A DNA stretch of 64,000 nt from Argyresthia goedartella (lineage: Eukaryota > Arthropoda > Insecta > Lepidoptera > Argyresthiidae): positions 1,984,001 to 2,048,000 of the forward strand of contig OX463813.1 in NCBI GenBank assembly GCA_949825045.1, written 5' to 3'. Below the pieces are notes generated by a model. It had not been told where the DNA came from, made no database searches, and worked only from the letters and a program-made list of their open reading frames with translations. Made by a program: the position numbers and the translations under genes. Below, piece after piece: positions 53,758 through 63,500 of the stretch (position 1 is its first letter; each line of letters starts with the position of its first letter).

Positions 53758-54117
53758 CTAGGCAACTAGGTCGCGTGGCAGGCGGCGGCGGTCGGGCGGG
53801 CGCGCGTGGTACGGCGCCATGTCGCGGATATGCGGATGTTGTGAGCTATCCGCACGCGCGAACATGCCCTTTGCCAGCCTCTGGATAAACTGGTCCACTG
53901 GTTCCCATCTGAGGTCCCTCTGGATCGTCGCATTCCTCACGTAGCGGGGGGCGTCGACGATGGTACGCAAAGAGAGGTTCTCTTGGGCTCGGAGTCTCCG
54001 TTTATTCGTCTCCGAGCACAGGGCGTACCATGCCGGGGCCGCGTAGGTGAGGCGGGATCTCACGTAGCACTTGTAGATCCCGAGCTTCGCCCTCAGAGGG
54101 AGGCTGGAGTCGAGAAT
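53758..54117 (-). pseudogene. Jky-2 ORF2 C-terminal region
   Basis: SPILDSSLPLRAKLGIYKCY and SRLTYAAPAWYALC, then a C-terminal region ending ARPPDRRRLPRDLVA. It is out of frame with the RT core because of a small deletion near 54118 that removed part of the thumb. Confidence 0.82.
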
Positions 54118-56365
54118 TGGAGACGTTGTCGACATGTTGCTTCATGGTGAGCCGGCGATCGATGGTCACTCCCAGGTACTTCACCTGCGGAGACCACGCG
54201 ATGTCCTGTCCTTGGAGCTGGAGTGGTGGTGGAAGGGGGCACTGGCCTGTGATGAGCGCCTGCGTCTTCCCAACGTTGACGGACAACCGCCACTTGGCGA
54301 GCCAGTCGGGCAAGATGTCCAGGGTGCGCTGCAGTTTGACAGCAGCGTGCCGTGCCTGGATCGACGACGCGTAGTAGGCAGCGTCGTCGGCGAAGAGTGC
54401 CAGATGGGCACCCGGCCCGACGGGGATGTCGTCCGTATATTGGGAGTAACAGGCTGGAGACAGGCAGGACCCCTGAGGGACGCCGGCTGCAACGGGGTGT
54501 TCCTCGGAGATGGCGTCTTCCACCATCACTCGGAAGCGGCGATTCTTCAGGAAGGAGGCGATGATCTAGACCAGTCTTCTTGGGGCTGGAGACGTCGACA
54601 ATTTGTACAGCAAACCCTCGTGCCATACTCTGTCAAACGCCTTCTCCATGTCCAGGAGTACTGCGACAGTGTATTCCTTCTTGTTTAAACAAACCGTCAT
54701 GTCATTCAGTACTCTGGTGAGCTGAAGCGTCGTAGAATGCTCGGGCCTGAAGCCGAACTGTTCTGGGCGCGGCTGGATGTGGGGCAGTAGCTTCGCCAGC
54801 AGGAGTTTCTCAAACACCTTTGAGATGGTACTCAGTAGAGTTATCGGCCGATAGCTCTCAGGCAGCTTGGAGTCCTTGCCCGGCTTGGGCAACATGATGA
54901 CCAAGCCCTCCTTCCATTGGGTTGGGAAGTGGCCCTTGCGCAAGATACCGTTAAACAGGCGCGTAACGGCCGCCACAGTACGTGGCGGCAAATGTAGCAG
55001 CGCCATGTTAGGTATGCGGTCTGCGCCCGGGGCTTTCCTGGGCTTGGTACGTCTGAATGCACGCATGATCTGGCCGGGCGTGACGACGGTGGGGTCCTCT
55101 TCGGGAGCTATCGGCGAGGCGAAGTACTCTCGCAGGTGTCTCTCGACTGCTGCGACGTGCTCCACATCATCCGTAGGGTTCGGCTTGAACTGCTTCTCGA
55201 GGCATTCGGCGAAGATCTCCGCACGGTCTTGGGCTCGAAATCTTGGTAGGCCGTCGCTGCCCAGGATTGGTTGGACGGGAGTTGGAGTAGTCGACAAATC
55301 CCGGCATAGGCGATGCACGGAGGGGACGTGGTCGCCCATGGACTCGACGTGGCGTTCCCAAGATTCTTCGGCGTGGAGATCAAGTCGGCGCTTCAGCTCT
55401 GCCGTCATGGCGTTGAGCCTGGTCTTCATCGTTGGGCAGCGGGTTTGCTGCCACTGCTTCCGGAGAGCGCGGCGGATGAGTGCGCGTAGCTCAGCAGGAA
55501 GAGGATTGGGCTTCCCCCCGCGAGCTACGGTGTGCGATGATAGGTCGAGCGCGTCTCGGATCTGGGTTGTTAGCAGCGATGCCAGGCGGTCAACGTCTTC
55601 CGGCTGGTTGACTGGACATGTGGTCGAAGACTGGTCGAGGGCGGCGGTGAAGGCGCCCCACTGGTATCGTCGGCGTGATGCTGGCGGAGAGACCCGGGTG
55701 GGCAGGTCCGCCAGGACGAGAAGTACTGGCCTGTGGTCCGATGGGAGGTCAGGGAGAACCTCCTGGCTCGGCGGAGTCCGGAGACCTCTGACGACTACGA
55801 CGTCGATGGTGTCCCAACCGGCCCGCGAATCGAAGTGGGTGGGCTCGTCGGGACCGATGACATCGTAGTTGTGGCTCACGGAGTCGGCAAGGATGGCGCG
55901 TCCAGCTGGGCACACCCTGGTGGAGTTCCAGACGGTGTGCTTGGCGTTGAGGTCGCCAGCGACGAGTGTCGGATGCAGCGACTGTAGCAACCCCCGTAGC
56001 TCGGCGGTGCGGATTGGTGTACTGGAGGGCTTGTAGGCGGCGTAGAGTCGCAGCACCTGGCCGGCGACCTGGAGGTCGACGCCCAAAGCATACAGGGATG
56101 TATACTCCTGGGCGTCAACGAGCTGGTGGATGATCTTCCTGCCGACGATGACTGCCAAGCCTCGAAAGGCCCGGCCGCTGGTGGACTTCTCGTCCTTGCG
56201 ATAGACGAAGTAGCCGGGCAGCGACAGCTTGTCGCTTCCGGCTAGGAATGTCTCGCTGATGAGCATCACGTCGACGCGGTAGTCCCTCAGGAACACGTGG
56301 AGCAGCCGCTTCTTCCCTGTCAGCGACTGCGCGTTCCAGTGGACGACCCTGAGCGGCTCATGCAT
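54118..56365 (-). pseudogene. Jky-2 ORF2, endonuclease and reverse transcriptase
   Basis: Starts at ATG 56365 in MHEPLRVVHWNAQSLTGKK. Endonuclease: MLISETFLAG (Glu), VAGDLNAKHTVWNS (Asp, Asn), WDTIDVVVV and LPSDHRPVL. RT: PRKAPGADRIPN, SYRPITLLSTISKVFEK, EQFGFRPEHSTT, VAVLLDMEKAFDRVWHEGL (motif A intact), GVPQGSCLSPACYSQYTDDI and LALFADDAAYYAS (motif C intact). A TAG at 54566-54568 is the only stop; the frame continues on both sides of it to about 54118. Its ATG overlaps the ORF1 stop. Confidence 0.9.
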
Positions 56366-58535
56366 TGCGGAGCAGAGCGGTGAGTCTGCCCAGGGCAGTG
56401 GGGTCGCTGAGGAGGGCGAGCAGGGCTGTGAGGTGCCCTAAGTCCTGCTGCCCTATCGCCGCAGCCAGAGTGGCAGCGCCAGCGGCGGCCGCAGTCTCGC
56501 TTGTGGCAAGAGTAGCCGCCGCGGCGCCGGCGGCAGGTGGAGCCGTCGCCTTCTTCTTCTTCTTCCCCCCCCCGCTTCGTCTTCTGCCTGGGGACTCCGT
56601 CGTTCGCCTGCGCCATAAGCGAGGCGGGCGCCGTTTCTTCCTGCAGATCAGGACGTGGCGGAGGGGGGGCTGCATCTTCTTGGGCCCAGGCGCATTAGTG
56701 AGCGCCACAGTGCCGGCCTTCTTGTTCCGCGCCTCCTGGCGGAACACGGGGCACGTCGCGTTATTGGCCGTATGCGGGCCACCGCAGTTGGCGCACGTCG
56801 GCGGCTGGTCTTTCGGGCGGGGGCACTCCCGCGCCGAGTGGGGACCGCCACAACGCACGCACGCCAGGGGGCGGTGGCACATATGCGACGAGTGCCGGAA
56901 CTGTTGGCACCTGTGGCACTGGGCCGGGCCCTGCTTGGAGCGCCAAGCCTCGATCTTCACCCCCGGCATGTACATGAGCTCTGAGATCTCATATACTGCA
57001 CCGGGGGCGCGGTCGGGATTCTTCCGCAGGGACGCGTAGAAGATGCAACCGGGGCGCCCCTTGCGCGCCCGGATCTGCTTGCAGTACTCGGCCTCCACAC
57101 CAAGTTCTGCAAGTGCCGCGACGATCTCTTCCGGCGTGGTGTTGGAAGGCAGCCCGCGGATCGCCACCTTCTGGGTCTTGTCGGCCGGCAGCGAGTAAGA
57201 GAACCACCGAACTCCGTGGTCCTTCTCCAGCCTGCACAGATAGCGCTGTACAAGCCGGTACTCGTCTTCGGCCGTGGGGGTGAAGCGCACACCCTTTTGG
57301 TAGGCGCGCGCGCTGGGAGCCCGGCCGAGCTCGCTGGCTATCGCCCTGAAGTGGTCGGCCCAGTTGGGAAGGACCTCCACAATAAGGGGCGGATAACGCG
57401 GCTGGCAGGGCTGCTGTGGCGCAGCGCCTCCCGACGGGGCGGCGGTGGTGGTGGCGATCGCGGCTGCGGTTTGAGCGGCGGCAGCGGCAGGCGGCGTTGG
57501 GCGGGCGGGCGGCATTGGGCGGGCGGGCCCTTTCGCGGGTGCGGCGGCGTATGAGTTCGCAGGCACAGCGGCGGGGCGCGTAGGGCGGGCGGGCACAGTC
57601 GCGGCGGTAGGCGGGTTCGCGGGCGCGGCGGCGGGGTGCGTAGGGCGGGCGGGCACTATCGCGGGCGCTGCGGCGAAGCGCGTGGGGCAGGCGGGCACTC
57701 GCGACGTGGTCGCCAACGGGGCGGGCGGACGTGCGGTTGGCGGCACCGGGTGCCTCACTGAACGGGGGGGGGACGCGGTGCTGGGGCGCGGTGCCCCAGA
57801 CACGGTGGATGCGGTCGCGGCCGCCGCGGCAAACGACACTGTAGGAGAGCACTTATTAGGTAAAACACTCGTACCTGTTTGTGTTGAAGCACTCTCATAG
57901 TCACTCGCGGCGGCGAACAGTCCAGGGGCGGGGGCGGGTGCCTGAAGCGCGCCCGTCCAGGGCGACAGCGACGGCATGTCGAGGCCCGTCTTCCTCGGCG
58001 GCGGTTGGTTCGTCGGTGGCGGGGTCGACGAGTCCGCAAGCTTGACTCGCTTTCCATCTCCTCGGAGACGCAGCTCGTCGCTCGGGCTTTCGCTACGCGG
58101 GCGCCTCGTCCCGCGGGTTGGTGGCAGCACCAAAGGCTGCATTTTCGCCTGCTCCACTAATTGCGCGTCGAGGAGCTCGGCGCCGATACAAGCCGTGGGC
58201 TTGCCCGACAGGGCAGCGCGGCTTGCGGCGACGTATGCCTCCATGGCACGAAGAAGTCCCGCCGAAAACAGGTTGGCTTGAGCGGCCCGAATTAAATATA
58301 ATTCGTCCAGCTCAAGCTCTGCCCTCGGGGACACAGGACGCCGCACCAGGGGCGACCCGTACTCCGTCGACGTGGAGATAGGGAGCAGGCGGTCCATCGA
58401 AGTTGATCGTTGCGCGCGATGCCGGCGCGGGGTTTCACCCAGCGGTGGGCTCGCGGTCACGACTGCACTTGCACTATCATTGTCACTGTCACTAGTAGCA
58501 CTGTAGCCCTGAAAAGGGCTTTTGGGCTCGTCCAT
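56358..58535 (-). CDS. Jky-2 ORF1, Gag-like protein
   Basis: 725 residues without a stop. N-terminal acidic and Ser-rich segment, then a long Pro/Ala/Arg-rich low-complexity region (about residues 225-375), a PRE_C2HC-like fold (SLPADKTQKVAIRGLPSNTT, about 440-535) and three zinc knuckles (CHRCQQFRHSSHMC, CVRCGGPHSAREC, CANCGGPHTANNATC, about 540-595), then a Lys-rich GGGKKKKK stretch and an Ala-rich tail. It binds element RNA and forms the RNP. Jockey ORF1 proteins are usually somewhat shorter; the expanded Pro/Ala region accounts for the length. Ends 8 nt inside ORF2 (ATGCATGA overlap). Confidence 0.87.
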   Translation of the reverse strand: MDEPKSPFQGYSATSDSDNDSASAVVTASPPLGETPRRHRAQRSTSMDRLLPISTSTEYGSPLVRRPVSPRAELELDELYLIRAAQANLFSAGLLRAMEAYVAASRAALSGKPTACIGAELLDAQLVEQAKMQPLVLPPTRGTRRPRSESPSDELRLRGDGKRVKLADSSTPPPTNQPPPRKTGLDMPSLSPWTGALQAPAPAPGLFAAASDYESASTQTGTSVLPNKCSPTVSFAAAAATASTVSGAPRPSTASPPRSVRHPVPPTARPPAPLATTSRVPACPTRFAAAPAIVPARPTHPAAAPANPPTAATVPARPTRPAAVPANSYAAAPAKGPARPMPPARPTPPAAAAAQTAAAIATTTAAPSGGAAPQQPCQPRYPPLIVEVLPNWADHFRAIASELGRAPSARAYQKGVRFTPTAEDEYRLVQRYLCRLEKDHGVRWFSYSLPADKTQKVAIRGLPSNTTPEEIVAALAELGVEAEYCKQIRARKGRPGCIFYASLRKNPDRAPGAVYEISELMYMPGVKIEAWRSKQGPAQCHRCQQFRHSSHMCHRPLACVRCGGPHSARECPRPKDQPPTCANCGGPHTANNATCPVFRQEARNKKAGTVALTNAPGPKKMQPPLRHVLICRKKRRPPRLWRRRTTESPGRRRSGGGKKKKKATAPPAAGAAAATLATSETAAAAGAATLAAAIGQQDLGHLTALLALLSDPTALGRLTALLRNA

Positions 58536-58698
58536 ATCAGCGGGCTATGGACGAGCTGGCGTACGGAAAGGGTTACACACCAGGCACGACCTTAGGCAGA
58601 GCCGGCGTCCGTCCCGATGTGGTAATCCCCTCCGTGAACACTCGCGGCGCGGGTATCGCGATCGCGGCGCGCAATAAATGACTTTCATTCTTTCCAGT

Positions 58699-59261
58699 GA
58701 GGTCGTACTGACGTGCTCAAAACTGCCTATAATAATACTAGAGATGCCAAACCCTATAATAATATTAAATTTACCCCACAAACAAAGAGCTTTGTAGTTT
58801 CAAAACAAAACGCTTGTGTCGTGTGCAACGACACCCACTTTCTATACCAATGTCCAAAATTCAAACAAATGAGTTTTTCGCATAGGCTAAATGAGATCAA
58901 AAACAAGCATTTATGTAACAATTGTTTCCGTGGCAGTCATTGCGCGGCCCAATGTCAATTAAGAGGTTTATGTCGAATCTGTTGGAAGAAACATAACACA
59001 CTTTTACACACAGGCTCACAAGCCACTGAGAAAACCTACATCACACAATCCAAGTCCTCCTTATACGTCTCGCTCTCAGCTATATCTGCAGGTCAAGTTT
59101 TATTGTATACTGCGCTTATAGAAGTCGTAGACAATAAGAACACCTATACAGCTCGAGCCCCATTGGGCATGGGCAGCCAATCGTCTTTCATAACGAGTGC
59201 TTTCAAGAAGAGGATAGGTTGTCGTGCAAAAATAGAAATCCTGTTAATATTTGCGGGATAA
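58699..59261 (+). pseudogene. BEL-2 gag zinc knuckles and protease start
   Basis: Resumes BEL-2 after Jky-2. Cys clusters CVVCNDTHFLYQC, CNNCFRGSHCAAQC and CRICWKKHNTLLH are the BEL/Pao gag knuckles. Then comes the protease; in its active-site block (APLGMGSQSSFI) the position of the catalytic Asp is Gly, so it would be inactive. Frame lost at 59261. Confidence 0.8.
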
Positions 59262-59641
59262 ACAATGCAGCCTGCAATACATCAGAATAATGTCAACTAA
59301 AGTTACGCTCAAAAGTCAATTCCTTCACTTTTGAAGTCAATTGTTTGGTAGTGCCGCAAATAACCGGTTTGCTACCCAATACAAATGTCGAAATTTCTAA
59401 TATAAATGTCTCTACACATGTCAAACTTGCTGTCCCTGCTTTTCATCGCCCTGCCGAGATAGATATCTTACTAGGTGCAGATGTATACTGGAGCCTAGTC
59501 AAATCTAGTACTATCAAGTTAGGTGTCAATAATCCAATTTTACTGGACTCTATGTTAGGATGGTTAGTGGCTGCTTTCGTGAGATCCAGACCCAATCCAA
59601 AGTCCATTGCAATTTCAGTCAAGAAATACGCGACTCATTAG
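59262..59641 (+). pseudogene. BEL-2 protease C-terminal part (DUF1758 type)
   Basis: FHRPAEIDILLGADVYWSLV and LLDSMLGWLVAAF, the flap-distal half of BEL/Pao proteases. The ORF starts at a non-ATG codon at 59345; it is one disrupted polyprotein with its neighbours. Confidence 0.8.
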
Positions 59642-60204
59642 AGAAGTTTTGGGCTATTGACGAATTGTCCCAACCCATAAAAACCTATTCTGTTGAAGAA
59701 AAACTCTGTGAGACCGACTTTGTAGAAAAAACATCTCGTTTGCCTAACGGTCGATTTTCTGTTCAGATGCCTATTAAGGAATCACATGAACGAGCACTAG
59801 GTGATACCTACTATATAGCAAAGAGGTGTCTAGAAAGTCTAGAAAAGAAATTTGTAAAATTTCCCAATATGAAAACCAAATATCGAGAATTACTTAAGGA
59901 ATATGCTGATTTAGGGCATCTAACAAAAATCGAAAAGCCAATTTCTGGGTATTACTTGCCTCACCATGCTGTTATTAGAGTGAAGAGCGAAACGACTCAA
60001 CTTAGAGTCGTGTTTAACGCCTCACAAAAGTATTCATCTGGGAAGTCTCTGAACGATGTTCAAATGGTAGGTCCGATGGTACAAAGCGACCTTCTGTCGA
60101 TTATTCTGGGTTTCCATCAGCATAAGTTCGTGGTGACTGGGGACCACGTAGCTCAACCAAATAGCTCAACCACAGCGAAACCTACAACTAATATTATGGC
60201 GTGA
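59560..60204 (+). pseudogene. BEL-2 reverse transcriptase N-terminal half
   Basis: Linker, then ETDFVEKTSRLPNGRFSVQM, ISGYYLPHHAVIRVKSETTQ and LRVVFNASQKYSSGKSLND, the fingers of BEL/Pao RT. The catalytic motif A Asp (usual ADI.KMF) lies in the damaged end (VVTGDHVAQP). Differs clearly from BEL-3, so a distinct family. Confidence 0.82.
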
Positions 60205-60617
60205 CGAGATAATTCCCCTATTGATGTTCTACAGCTCAATACACTAACCTATGGGACTGCATCAGCCCCGTTCCTAAGCACCAGATGTCTTCTACAGCTG
60301 GCGCTAGAATGTTCTGACGAAGTCGTAGCAAATGTCATCAGAAACGATTTCTATGTCGATGACCTTAGTACAGGATTGGATACTGTAGGAGGCCTACAAC
60401 ATATTGTTCAAGACGTAGTTCAAGCTCTAGAATCAGCTTGTTTACCACTTCAGAAGTTTCGTACTAATTAGTACGGGCAATGGGCAATTGCCGACAATTA
60501 TTCGATGATGATATTCATACATCTAAACCTCTTGAATTGTCAAAAGAAGCTACAGTTCTGGGTCTTAATTGGTCTCCAAAATCAGATACCATACAATTCC
60601 AAACTGAGTTATTATAG
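60205..60617 (+). pseudogene. BEL-2 reverse transcriptase C-terminal half, decayed
   Basis: In another frame: TASAPFLSTRCLLQLALE and FYVDDLSTG (motif C, 60352-60363), later LELSKEATVLGLNWSPKSDT. Stops occur around 60200-60240 and 60470. The element ends at about 60617, where a GGGTTCC-type repeat follows; RNase H, integrase and 3' LTR are missing. Confidence 0.75.
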
Positions 60618-61050
60618 CAGCCTTGTCAGTGTGTATTGAGATACAAAGCATATATTTTTTGTAGATTTTTCACTTTTTACTTTAAAAGTTAGAAAGGGGG
60701 GGGCTACCCGTATTTTTCCACTATGGAAGGGTCTGTCTCTTTGACGATTTACTTTGAGGAAAAATAGTTTCAAGAAACTCAACGTCATTTTAAAGACCTA
60801 TCTATCAACATCCTACACATATAGGTTTGATGAATAAAAAAACTTTTTGCTTTCTGCCCGTTTTAATTATTTTGATTTTTAAATTTTTGTACAAAAATCG
60901 TAAATCGGTTAGCAGAATACATCTACTACATACCAAGTTTTAACTGTGTAGTCTTAACAGTTTCTTATAAAGTTGCTGTAACATACGGACGACAGTCAAA
61001 CTTGACGAAACTATAAGGGTTCCTTGTATCTCCACGGAACCCTAAAAATG
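60618..61050. repeat. Second half of the GGGTTCC-type repeat
   Basis: Ends ACTATAAGGGTTCCTTGTAT and ACGGAACCCTAAAAATG, the closing block of the same lepidopteran repeat family as 44916-45325. It contains a run of G near 60700. Non-coding. Confidence 0.55.
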
Positions 61051-62084
61051 AGAGAGATCATATAATATTATTCCATCGGGTATTAAAATTGGCCTAATTT
61101 ACAGAGTAAAAGTAAAAATATAATACAATACAAATATTTTTTATTCCAAAAAGTAATGTATATAGAGCTTAATTTAGTAACAATGGAATATTTTACATAC
61201 AACATAAGACCTGAAGTGGGATTTAGGATGGGAGACGAGCTGGTATCCTAGTTAAATTATATAATAATCTGTATTAAGGAATACCCTTTGATTTATCGAT
61301 TACGCATCCTAGCTTGGGCAAAGGCCTCTCTCCTCTGACAATCTATTTGATCCTGAGTGGTCTCCCTCCTTCTTGTCCCGTGATCTCAACTCATCACTTC
61401 ATCTCCTTAGGATAGGCCTTATAAACTTACAAGTATATATTTTTATGCCTTCCGAAAGCATCCATCCTGTAGGTATCACATTTAGGTACAAACAGGAAGA
61501 GAGATTTAATAGTGTTTCAGTTACATGCTAATAGCATAGCATCACGTTATTGGACCTTCGCACCAAAAACCCTTTCCAAATAGGAACATTCAATGTATCC
61601 CATAATCGTACTTCCACAGTTTCCAGCCTGCTATAAGTAGCTCTACGTATGTCTATCTCGGGAAGGAGAGACAATCCCCTGAGCCAGCAGGCCGTCGCGG
61701 GTCACTGCTGGCAGCACGCACTGGGTAACTGATACGCTGCGATTTACGACGACGATACCTTATGATAATGCCCTCCAGGCCCGGTCAGTTATGAAAAGTG
61801 CTTACGTCTGTGGTAGAGCTAGGTTCAATAAGAAAACCGTCGAAGCCAAAATAAACCTTAATTTAAACTTCTAATTCAACACAGAGCCCGTCTCCAGTGC
61901 TTAAAACTGCCCTATATGCTCATATTTTACTGTTTTGTGGAAATCTTGCAATTTTTTGTCCCGGCCCTGTCAGTTACAAAGAGTTTTTGCCCAAGTCTTT
62001 GGTAGAGCTAGGACCAGTAAGAATTCTTCGTAGCTGAGTTTTCAAATCTATTGAATTCACAATAAAGTGGATAGTGCCTAGGTG
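61051..62084. other. Unassigned DNA with small direct repeats
   Basis: GGGCAAAGGCCTCTCTCCTC at 61316 is a short block often seen in lepidopteran RTE-derived repeats. Two diverged direct repeats about 186 bp apart share a GTCAGTTA block and GGTAGAGCTAGG (61780-61840 and 61966-62025). No gene recognised. Confidence 0.45.
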
Positions 62085-62288
62085 CCAGTTCGAAACCGAC
62101 CAAAATCGCAGACGACGTGTTGTGTGCGAGACAGTGAACATAGCTACGATGAGAGTTAACGCGATAGCTAGCGTAGTATGTTGCTACTGTCTGTTGTTGT
62201 TTCGCTCACTCGCGTCACAAAAACGCTTGCCGTGTCGCTAGCACACTCACACTATACTTAGTCTGCGATACGGTCGGCTTCGAACTGG
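62085..62288. mobile_element. 204-bp foldback/MITE with CCAGTTCGAA ends
   Basis: CCAGTTCGAAACCGACCAAA ATCGCAGAC at the left is matched by an imperfect inverted copy ending CGGTCGGCTTCGAACTGG. Arms of about 40 bp. No coding capacity; no flanking duplication recognised. Confidence 0.68.
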
Positions 62289-62639
62289 TACGTCAATAAA
62301 AGTGCTTTTCTAACATTATAAAGGGACTAACATCACTTATTTTTCCCAATCGTGGTGGCAGAGTCACAACTGTAGCCAAGTTTAGACTTTCAATAGTCTA
62401 TTTTACGTGACATAAGAGTATTGTAAGGTAAACGCAGCGTTCCCTCCCTCCCAGTGCGTCCACACCGATCTCCAAGCGTTTTCTCAGTGACACGAAAAAG
62501 GCGGGCATTCAAGGAGCAGACCCCAGCCCCGGCGCTGTTGACACTGTATCGAGGACAGTCCCCATAATACTCGAAGACTTCACACTGGAAATTCTTGAGC
62601 TGCTAACAAAAATACTCGAAGGTGTTTGATCATTATAGC
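62289..62639. other. Spacer with an unidentified 56-codon frame
   Basis: An open stretch at about 62459-62629 ends LEDFTLEILELLTKILEGV and has a protein-like composition (SKRFLSDTKKAGIQGADPSP). No relatives recognised; possibly a fragment of a LINE ORF1. Otherwise nothing. Confidence 0.25.
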
Positions 62640-62726
62640 ATTCTTTCAAAGATCCGTGCATTCTTTACAACAACAGGATACTTCTGGAGATTTTGAAATT
62701 GCCATTTTAGCAAATTTGAAAACCGT
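62640..62726 (+). repeat. D1 fragment, C-terminal codons
   Basis: ATTCTTTCAAAGATCCGTGC, then TTCTGGAGATTTTGAAATTGCC, matches D1 31167-31245. An 85-bp scrap directly before repeat R2. Confidence 0.72.
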
Positions 62727-63100
62727 ACGTTAAGACCAGCATAATGTAAAACTATTTGGTAAAAACTCATTTCTTATCTGAAAATTTGTACATTATGACA
62801 TTCAAATTTCGAACGCCGACGCCCGCCTGCGTGCCGCCCCTAGTTTGTCTGTGAAGTTGGTACTACAGAACAAGCTAAACAACTCAATGCCACAATGCCG
62901 GTCAAACATGCGGTTCCTCAACACATCAAAGAGAGCTTATGATATGTGTGTAGATAAACTAGTATATGTAACTGTACATAATTAGACATTAAAACTCTCG
63001 AGTGATATTATTGAAAATCGCTTCGGCTCGTTTCATAAACCCACTCTCGAGTATTAATGCCCTCCATTATGTAGCAGTCATATAAAATACTATAAAAGCA
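62727..63100 (+). repeat. R2: second copy of the R1 repeat, one 68-bp unit
   Basis: Same order of blocks as 36752-37300: ACGTTAAGACCAGCATAAT, one copy of the 68-bp unit (62804-62868), AACAAGCTAA, CAATGCCGG, TGATATGTGTGTAGATAAAC and CATAATTAG. The CTCGAG-bounded block (62997-63051) is in the opposite orientation to that in R1. Confidence 0.84.
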
Positions 63101-63154
63101 GTGTTAAATGACTTGGTCTAAAAGCGATGTTACATTTAAAAATCGCAGACATTA

Positions 63155-63475
63155 AGTGTCCCACTGCTGGGCAAAGGCCTCCCGTGGTGCAACCATAATT
63201 CCCTATCTTTAGCTACGACCGTCCACCCTGGCAGAAACTTATCAAGGTCGTACCGCCATCTTCACCTCGGCCTGCCCCTACGCCGGCGTTTGTCTTGAGG
63301 CACCCAGTTAGTGACGATGTTCGCCCATCTCTCTATGTGCATGCCGCATGCACATGCCGAAAAACATGGCCGGCCCAGGTCCATTTCAGCTTGGCGGTCT
63401 GCACACCTAGGTCAGCAATGCCAGTCAAGGAGCGCAGCGTGTTGTTCTTGACGTGATCCGTCTTTCGAACATTGC
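63155..63475 (-). pseudogene. RTE-type LINE ORF2 C-terminus
   Basis: On the minus strand: TAKLKWTWAGHVFRH, ERWANIVTNWVPQDKRRRRG, then GRPR, a stop, RWRYDLDKFLPGW and DRELWLHHG. The AGHV...RW...RRRGRP.RW..DL...W.....DR..W order is the C-terminal signature of RTE-clade reverse transcriptases. Only the last about 100 residues remain. A CAAAGT tandem run follows at 63475-63500. Confidence 0.72.
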
Positions 63476-63500
63476 AAAGTCAAAGTCAAAGTCAAAGTTA

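Larger units (their letters stand above)
53605..58698 (-). mobile_element. Jky-2, near-complete GC-rich Jockey LINE inside BEL-2
   Basis: About 5.1 kb on the minus strand with 5' UTR (58536-58698), ORF1 (725 aa), ORF2 and a 3' UTR (53605-53757). It splits the gag of BEL-2. It is conspicuously GC-rich compared with all neighbours, on both ORFs. No poly(A) tail and no clear target-site duplication were found. The defects are few: one amber stop, one frameshifting deletion in ORF2. Confidence 0.85.

Noticed and set aside
54867..55868. 333-codon plus-strand open frame
   Set aside because: It lies opposite the Jky-2 ORF2 frame. GC-rich coding sequence commonly leaves long antisense frames. It has no domain pattern, while the minus strand has every RT and endonuclease motif.
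56365..57039. 224-codon plus-strand open frame and several others up to 58381
   Set aside because: Antisense or alternative-frame shadows of Jky-2 ORF1, with Ala/Arg/Gly-rich composition and no motif.
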